DNA of 25,618 nt from a virus, in the IMG/VR virus record IMGVR_UViG_3300023116_003049, positions 1 through 25,618 of that record, one strand, 5' to 3'. This document shows positions 21,424 through 25,618 of the stretch, one piece after another. The notes beneath the pieces were generated by a model. It was given only the letters and a program-made list of their open reading frames with translations, ran no database searches and was not told the DNA's origin. The translations under genes were made by a program, and so were the position numbers. Position 1 is the stretch's first letter. Each line of letters starts with the position of its first letter.

Positions 21424-23737
21424 TCTGTTTCTCTTCTGCTGCTTGAGCCTTGAGTGCTTTTCGCTCTGCCTTGGTTAAGGGTTTAGGCATAGGAGTTACA
21501 GTAAATGTAGGTTCATCGTTTTCAATAGAAATAGAAACTTTACCACCATCAACAAGATCGCCAAATAGAACTCTCTTACTAAGAGGAGTTTTAATTTTAG
21601 AATCTATTACTCTGCCCAAAGGTCTTGCACCCATCTTAGGACTATACCCTTTATCGGATAACCACGAAACAGTATCATTGTCTGCATTGATTATGATGTT
21701 CTTATCTTTAAGTTGAGAATTTAATTCGTCAATGAATTTCTTAACAATCGATTCAACAACAGTATTTGATAGTTTTGCAAATTTAATTGTTGCATCTAAT
21801 CTATTACGGAATTCAGGAGCAAAAAAGTTTTTAACCGCTTTATCATCCTCATCATTCTTTTCCAGTTCGCCAAAGCCAATGGTATTGTTTTCATTGTCAG
21901 CCGCACCTAAATTTGATGTCATGATAAGAATCGTATTTCTTCCGTCCGCTTGTTTTCCGTTGCTTCCGGTAACAAATCCATTGTCCATAAATTGAAGTAA
22001 GATGTTTGATACATCACGATGCGCCTTTTCAATTTCATCTAACAATAATATTGAATTAGGATTTTCCTGTAGTTTAGTAATTAGTTGCCCTGCATTTTCC
22101 TCGTATCCAACATAACCCGGAGGCGCACCAATCAGTCTTGCAACGGAATGTTTCTCTTGATATTCACTCATATCAAATCTAATTAAGTTCATTCCCATCT
22201 TTTCGCTTAACTGTTTTGCTGTTTCTGTCTTACCACAACCAGTTGGCCCTAGGAACAAGAAACTACCTATCGGTTTGTTCGGAGTTTTTAATCCTGCCTG
22301 TGCAACAAAGATCTTATCTAACAGTGTTTCCACTGCTTCGTCCTGCCCAAACACTGCTGACTTCATGGAATCTTCCAAGCCTGAAAGATTTTTGCTTTCC
22401 TTCTGTGCAACAGTTTCTAAAGGCATTCCGATCATTTTAGATAGTTCATATGTTACCTGTTCAACATCAACAATCTGTTGAATGCCTTTCTCAACAGGAT
22501 CATCGTTAAGTTTGTATCTTGCTGATGCACAATCAATAATGTCAATGGCTTTATCAGGCAGTTTCTTATCAGCCATGTATTTGACTGAAAGTTTTACTGC
22601 CTGTTCGATTGCTTCTTCGGTAATAGCAACGTTATGGAATTTTTCGTAGTATTTTCTAATGCCCTTAATAATTTTAACAGTTAGTTCTTCTGACGGTTCA
22701 TCTAGCGTAACACGCTGGAATCTACGCATCAACGCACGATCCTTTTCAAAGTATTTGCGATATTCTTCCCAGGTAGTGGAAGCAATAACCTTTAGGTTTC
22801 CTTTTGCAAGTGCTGGCTTTAGCATGTTTGCTAGATCATTGGAACTTTGACTTGCTGTGCCTGCACCACTCATCATGTGTGCTTCGTCAATGAATAGGAT
22901 AACCTTGCCTTTTCTTTGTAACGCTGTTAGAACAGCCTTAATTCTTTCTTCAAAATCGCCACGATACTTTGAACCAGCAACCAATGATCCGATATCTAAA
23001 CTATAAACAGTATGATCTTGAATAAACTTAGGAACTTTCTTTTCAAAAATCTTGCGTGCAAGTCCTTCGGCAATAGCAGTTTTACCCACACCAGGATCAC
23101 CTACCATCAAAACATTTGATTTTTGCCTACGTGCTAAAACAAGAGTAATATCTTCAAGTTCGTTTTCTCGTCCTATGACAGGATCAATAACTTTTTGCTT
23201 GGCTTTTAAACTTAAATTTTCTGAAAATTGATTAATGATCTTATCAACTTGATCTTCGTTAAGTGCTATATCTCTTTCCTCATCAAAGAAGTCATCCTCT
23301 TCCACATAATGTTTTTGGAAATGCTGGACAAATTTATCCTTGGCAATACCTCCCTTTGTTAGGAAATAAAAGCCAAATGAATTCTTTTCAGACAACACAC
23401 TAATGATAACATCAGCAGTTTCCATCTGTTGTCTACCACTGAATAAAACCTGTGTGAAGCATCTATTTAAAACACGCTCTACTGAATTAGTTTTCTTAGG
23501 AACAACGTTACCTTCAGTGGCTACAATGTCCTGTAGATTAGTTTTAAGATAGTGTTCTAAATTGCTTCGAATGTAATCAACATCAGCACCATACGCAGCA
23601 AGACCCTTGGCTGCTTCTTCGTCTGATACTATTGCAAGAACCAAATGTTCTATTGTGATAAGTCTGTGGTTATATTTTTGTGCTATTTGAACAGACGAAT
23701 CAAATATCTGCTGTAGTTGTTTACTAGGCTCTATCAT
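21386..23737 (-). CDS. clpA: ClpA-type AAA+ unfoldase (Clp protease ATPase subunit)
   Basis: ClpA threads proteins into the ClpP peptidase. This 783-aa protein has an N-domain (1-150) typical of ClpA (SSVQIAQKYNHRLITIEHLV) and two AAA+ modules. The first has Walker A GDPGVGKT (213-220), Walker B ILFIDE (280-285) and pore loop KYRG (257-260). The second has Walker A GPTGCGKT (497-504), pore loop GYVG (541-544) and Walker B LLLDEIE (564-570). No middle coiled coil is present, so it is ClpA-like rather than ClpB. IGF (620-622) lies where E. coli ClpA has its IGL ClpP-docking loop. The tail is a charged low-complexity stretch. E. coli ClpA is 758 aa. It overlaps the deformylase stop by 14 bases. 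Confidence 0.93.
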   Translation of the reverse strand: MIEPSKQLQQIFDSSVQIAQKYNHRLITIEHLVLAIVSDEEAAKGLAAYGADVDYIRSNLEHYLKTNLQDIVATEGNVVPKKTNSVERVLNRCFTQVLFSGRQQMETADVIISVLSEKNSFGFYFLTKGGIAKDKFVQHFQKHYVEEDDFFDEERDIALNEDQVDKIINQFSENLSLKAKQKVIDPVIGRENELEDITLVLARRQKSNVLMVGDPGVGKTAIAEGLARKIFEKKVPKFIQDHTVYSLDIGSLVAGSKYRGDFEERIKAVLTALQRKGKVILFIDEAHMMSGAGTASQSSNDLANMLKPALAKGNLKVIASTTWEEYRKYFEKDRALMRRFQRVTLDEPSEELTVKIIKGIRKYYEKFHNVAITEEAIEQAVKLSVKYMADKKLPDKAIDIIDCASARYKLNDDPVEKGIQQIVDVEQVTYELSKMIGMPLETVAQKESKNLSGLEDSMKSAVFGQDEAVETLLDKIFVAQAGLKTPNKPIGSFLFLGPTGCGKTETAKQLSEKMGMNLIRFDMSEYQEKHSVARLIGAPPGYVGYEENAGQLITKLQENPNSILLLDEIEKAHRDVSNILLQFMDNGFVTGSNGKQADGRNTILIMTSNLGAADNENNTIGFGELEKNDEDDKAVKNFFAPEFRNRLDATIKFAKLSNTVVESIVKKFIDELNSQLKDKNIIINADNDTVSWLSDKGYSPKMGARPLGRVIDSKIKTPLSKRVLFGDLVDGGKVSISIENDEPTFTVTPMPKPLTKAERKALKAQAAEEKQNAEKQTTESEEN

Positions 23738-24263
23738 TTTTTATTTTTTTCCTCAACTTGTCTAATTTCTTAAGTGCTAATTGTAACTTCAGTTTACCCA
23801 CTCTGTCAACAAAACATACACCATTTAGGTGATCAAATTCATGTTGAAAACATTTTGCAAGATAACCTTGAATCTTTCCTTCTTTTGTTTCGCCCTTGGC
23901 GTTTTGCCATTGCCCTACTATCCAGGATGGTCTTGAAACTTTTAATAGTAAACCTGGAAAACTTAAACAGCCTTCTGTGTCAAGAACTCTCTCTTTACTA
24001 ACTTCTAGAATTGTAGGATTGAAAAGTGCAAAGGGTTTAGGAAAATTCGGTAGGTCCGTGCTGCCCATAACAAAAACTCTTTTCTTAAGATCGATTTGAT
24101 TTGCAGCCAATCCAATGCCCTTGTTTTGAATCATAAAATTACACATATCCCATTCTAATTTTTCAGGATCATATTTTTCTTTGCCGAAATCCCACACTTC
24201 ACTGGATTGGTTAAGTGCTTCGTGTAATCCTAATTTATAGTCTATGTCTAGTTTATATTCCAT
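23724..24263 (-). CDS. def: Peptide deformylase
   Basis: The enzyme removes the formyl group from new N-terminal Met. All three family motifs are present in this 179-aa protein: GIGLAANQ (49-56), EGCLSFPG (97-104, Cys99 as metal ligand) and HEFDHLNG (141-148; His141, Glu142, His145). The tail KKLDKLRKKIKNDRA is basic. ATG at 24263 has a weak AAAG Shine-Dalgarno and overlaps the dnaJ stop by 11 bases, so it depends on the upstream gene's translation. Phage deformylases are known in marine cyanophages, where they act on photosystem proteins; here the partner genes are chaperones, so a broader role in phage protein maturation is likely. The active site looks complete. Confidence 0.95.
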   Translation of the reverse strand: MEYKLDIDYKLGLHEALNQSSEVWDFGKEKYDPEKLEWDMCNFMIQNKGIGLAANQIDLKKRVFVMGSTDLPNFPKPFALFNPTILEVSKERVLDTEGCLSFPGLLLKVSRPSWIVGQWQNAKGETKEGKIQGYLAKCFQHEFDHLNGVCFVDRVGKLKLQLALKKLDKLRKKIKNDRA

Positions 24264-25095
24264 CTTTAATATCTTTAATTCTATTTAACTGTTCTGTGTT
24301 GAGCGTAGGAATTTTTCCCTTGATTCTAATTTGCAAATTTCCTCTTTGCTTTGTTCTCATATTGGGTAGTCCTTCTCCTCTGCAACTTAGAACAGTATCT
24401 GGTTGTGTGCCTTTTGGTATGTTTATTTCAATGCTCTTTCTATCAAGTGTTTGAATTTTAGTTTTTGTGCCTGTTATTAATTCTAACACATTTATAGGAA
24501 TTTCGCAAACAATATTATCTCCATAACGATCAAATATTGAATGTTTTCTTACTCTGGTTGTAATAATTAAATCACCCGGAGGCAAATTAGGATTGTTTTG
24601 CTCTCCCATTCCTCTATATCTAATCTGTTGTCCGTGTTCCACTCCGACAGGAATATCAACTGTAACTACTTTGGTTCTGCCCGTAGGAAGTTGTATTTCC
24701 ATGCCCATTGTTTTTCCGTTTAGAACATCTTCTAATGTTACGTCAACGGCAACCTGTATTGGACGATTTGCTCTCTGGCGTTGACCAAAACCACCGCCAA
24801 AAAACTGTTCAAACATTTCGTCCATGCCTCCGCTAAAAGGAGACCCGTTAAAGTTAAAATGAAAATCTCCTGAGCGGAATTGGTGTTGTCTAGGATCAGT
24901 AGAACCATACTGATCATACATTTGTTTCTTTTGGGGATCGTTAAGGGTCTGGTAGGCTTCGTTTATTTCCTTAAACTTTGAATCATCTCCGCCCGTTCTA
25001 TCAGGATGATGCTGCATAGACATTTTTTTGTATGCCTTTTTGATTTCTTCCTGGCTAGCATTTCGGTTTATACCTAGTGTAGAATAGTAGTCCAT
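24253..25095 (-). CDS. dnaJ: DnaJ/CbpA-like Hsp40 co-chaperone
   Basis: The J-domain (1-70) begins MDYYSTLGINRNASQEEIKK and has the HPD triad (30-32) that triggers DnaK ATPase. A Gly/Phe-rich region FHFNFNGSPFSGGMDEMFEQ follows at about 77-96, ending in FGGGFGQ. The C-terminal substrate-binding domains run through TVDIPVGVEHGQQIRYRGMG (145-164) and INIPKGTQPDTVLSCRGEGL. No CxxCxGxG zinc repeats exist, so this is a class B type like CbpA. The 280 aa is short because the dimerisation tail is abridged. ATG at 25095 has an unusually strong AAGGAGG within a small hairpin. No DnaK or GrpE is seen, so it would work with the host DnaK. Confidence 0.93.
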   Translation of the reverse strand: MDYYSTLGINRNASQEEIKKAYKKMSMQHHPDRTGGDDSKFKEINEAYQTLNDPQKKQMYDQYGSTDPRQHQFRSGDFHFNFNGSPFSGGMDEMFEQFFGGGFGQRQRANRPIQVAVDVTLEDVLNGKTMGMEIQLPTGRTKVVTVDIPVGVEHGQQIRYRGMGEQNNPNLPPGDLIITTRVRKHSIFDRYGDNIVCEIPINVLELITGTKTKIQTLDRKSIEINIPKGTQPDTVLSCRGEGLPNMRTKQRGNLQIRIKGKIPTLNTEQLNRIKDIKDGI

Positions 25096-25101
25096 AATAG
25101 T

Positions 25102-25127
25102 AAAGGATCCTCCTTAAGCAATCCTTT
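25102..25127 (-). promoter_or_regulatory. Hairpin presenting the dnaJ ribosome-binding site
   Basis: On the minus strand AAAGGAT and ATCCTTT can pair to a 7-base stem. Its 12-base loop, TGCTTAAGGAGG, contains the AAGGAGG Shine-Dalgarno. The stem is A/T-rich and weak. The site lies about 7 bases before the ATG if the hairpin forms and about 13 if it is unfolded. It could therefore tune translation of the co-chaperone with temperature or ribosome load. Confidence 0.4.
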
Positions 25128-25165
25128 ATTATTTAACATAGATCTTGTTGGTTAAAAAATTTTTT

Positions 25166-25480
25166 TTATTTGTCTAGTTTCTTGCTAGATCCAGTATATA
25201 AACCAAACCAAGCAGCACCAGCACCAACTACAATACTAATTAAACCGGATTGTTCCATTGTTGGATTGGGCAAATTCATATACCAAATTACACATTTGTA
25301 TAATAGAATGATGTAAGTGGTAATAAACACACGTGGAAAAATTCTCCAACTATCAACGGCTCTTGCTAGGTGTATTAATTTAGCATATGGATTAGGACCA
25401 AGATCCTTTACAGAAGTATCAACTTCTAGTTCAACATTAACCTTTTTGGTTAAATCTGCTGGCTTCTTTTCTTCTGGCAT
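25166..25480 (-). CDS. Small membrane protein, possibly holin-like
   Basis: This 104-aa protein begins MPEEKKPADLTKKVNVELEV with a charged soluble region. A first membrane helix VFITTYIILLYKCVIWYM (about 50-67) and a second GLISIVVGAGAAWFGLYTG (about 79-97) follow. It ends with a short basic tail SSKKLDK. The two-helix layout with a Gly/Ala-rich second helix resembles some phage holins and unnamed phage membrane proteins, but no lysis gene is adjacent, so a holin call is weak. ATG at 25480 has AAAAGGAG, and a good late promoter candidate lies at 25505-25512, so late expression is likely. Confidence 0.62.
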   Translation of the reverse strand: MPEEKKPADLTKKVNVELEVDTSVKDLGPNPYAKLIHLARAVDSWRIFPRVFITTYIILLYKCVIWYMNLPNPTMEQSGLISIVVGAGAAWFGLYTGSSKKLDK

Positions 25481-25504
25481 AATTCGCTCCTTTTAATATG
25501 CTAG

Positions 25505-25512
25505 TATTTATT
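25505..25512 (-). promoter_or_regulatory. T4-type late promoter candidate (AATAAATA)
   Basis: Minus-strand AATAAATA lies 24 bases before the ATG at 25480. The predicted leader would be about 20 bases and includes AAAAGGAG. It overlaps the stop codon of the gene to the right. With 7 of 8 bases matching TATAAATA and ideal spacing, this is one of the two best late promoter candidates here. Confidence 0.6.
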
Positions 25513-25618
25513 CTGATTTAAGTTCCTCAACTGGTTCATAGTATTCCTTATACTTGTCTATTATCAGTTGTTGTTTAATCATATATGCACGTATCTGTGC
25601 AAAATTCTTAGCAAGTGT
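25508..25618 (-). CDS. C-terminal end of a gene that starts outside the window
   Basis: The last 36 codons of an open frame run from the right edge to a TAA at 25508-25510. The visible protein includes LAKNFAQIRAYMIKQQLIID and ends in KYKEYYEPVEELKSE. It is helical and mixed in charge, and gives no family clue. The frame lies on the same strand as its neighbours with 27 bases between its stop and the next ATG. The continuous open frame and late promoter overlap are consistent with a real gene, but the identity needs the missing part. Confidence 0.5.
   Translation of the reverse strand, partial: TLAKNFAQIRAYMIKQQLIIDKYKEYYEPVEELKSE

Noticed and set aside
25166-25480. Firm holin call
   Set aside because: Two membrane helices fit, but no endolysin or spanin gene is adjacent and no specific holin family signature is seen.
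1-25618. tRNA genes, insertion sequences or integrase
   Set aside because: No cloverleaf-like segment fits in the short gaps, and no transposase or recombinase motif appears in any frame with gene-like signals.

Overview
This window looks like part of a T4-like (tailed, myovirus-type) phage genome, most likely from a marine lineage. The anchors are a T4 gp43-type family B DNA polymerase, a gp45-type sliding clamp, a DsbA-like late-transcription DNA-binding protein, TAAATA-type late promoter candidates, and several small protein modules that I recall as recurrent in marine T4-like phages. Every supported gene is on the minus strand, so transcription runs from the right end to the left. Genes are packed with 1-40 base gaps or short overlaps (many ATGA or TAATG junctions). 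No stretch over 300 bases lacks a gene. I saw no tRNA, insertion sequence, integrase or CRISPR. No photosynthesis gene is present, and the host cannot be fixed from this piece.

Right part (about 20.3-25.6 kb): a virion-like small protein, an unknown 231-aa protein, then a proteostasis group of a ClpA-type unfoldase with an IGF ClpP-docking loop, a peptide deformylase and a DnaJ/CbpA-like co-chaperone. Beyond these lie a small membrane protein and the tail of a further gene.

Middle-right part (about 13-20.3 kb): a run of lysine-rich or acidic proteins. Seven consecutive or near-consecutive genes start with short sequences such as MKLNELF, MKIRELFEDD, MRAYQFLTEE and MRIFEVVE. These resemble the capsid-targeting, protease-cleaved leaders of T4 internal head proteins and Alt. 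The run includes an NMN adenylyltransferase-like enzyme, a 717-aa multidomain protein (ParB/Srx-like plus HAD phosphatase-like), repeated basic two-cysteine modules and a metallothionein-like cysteine cluster. I infer a set of virion-packaged (ejected) proteins. It ends at a clear hairpin terminator near 12.97 kb.

Middle-left part (about 9.4-12.9 kb): a GT29-like glycosyltransferase, the DsbA-like protein, a membrane protein, a NodU/CmcH-type carbamoyltransferase and three small genes. Three good sigma70-type promoters (17-base spacers) lie here, at 12.35, 10.24 and 9.46 kb.

Left part (1-9.4 kb): DNA polymerase, then a sigma70-type promoter, the clamp, and a tightly packed set that I read as a 7-deazaguanine DNA-modification operon. 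It holds a DpdA-like guanine transglycosylase, a YdcH-like coiled coil, an unnamed 176-aa protein, a QueD-like enzyme, a GT4 glycosyltransferase and FolE. Three small proteins, an MBD4-like DNA glycosylase and a truncated cupin follow. The layout couples base modification and base excision to the replication clamp.
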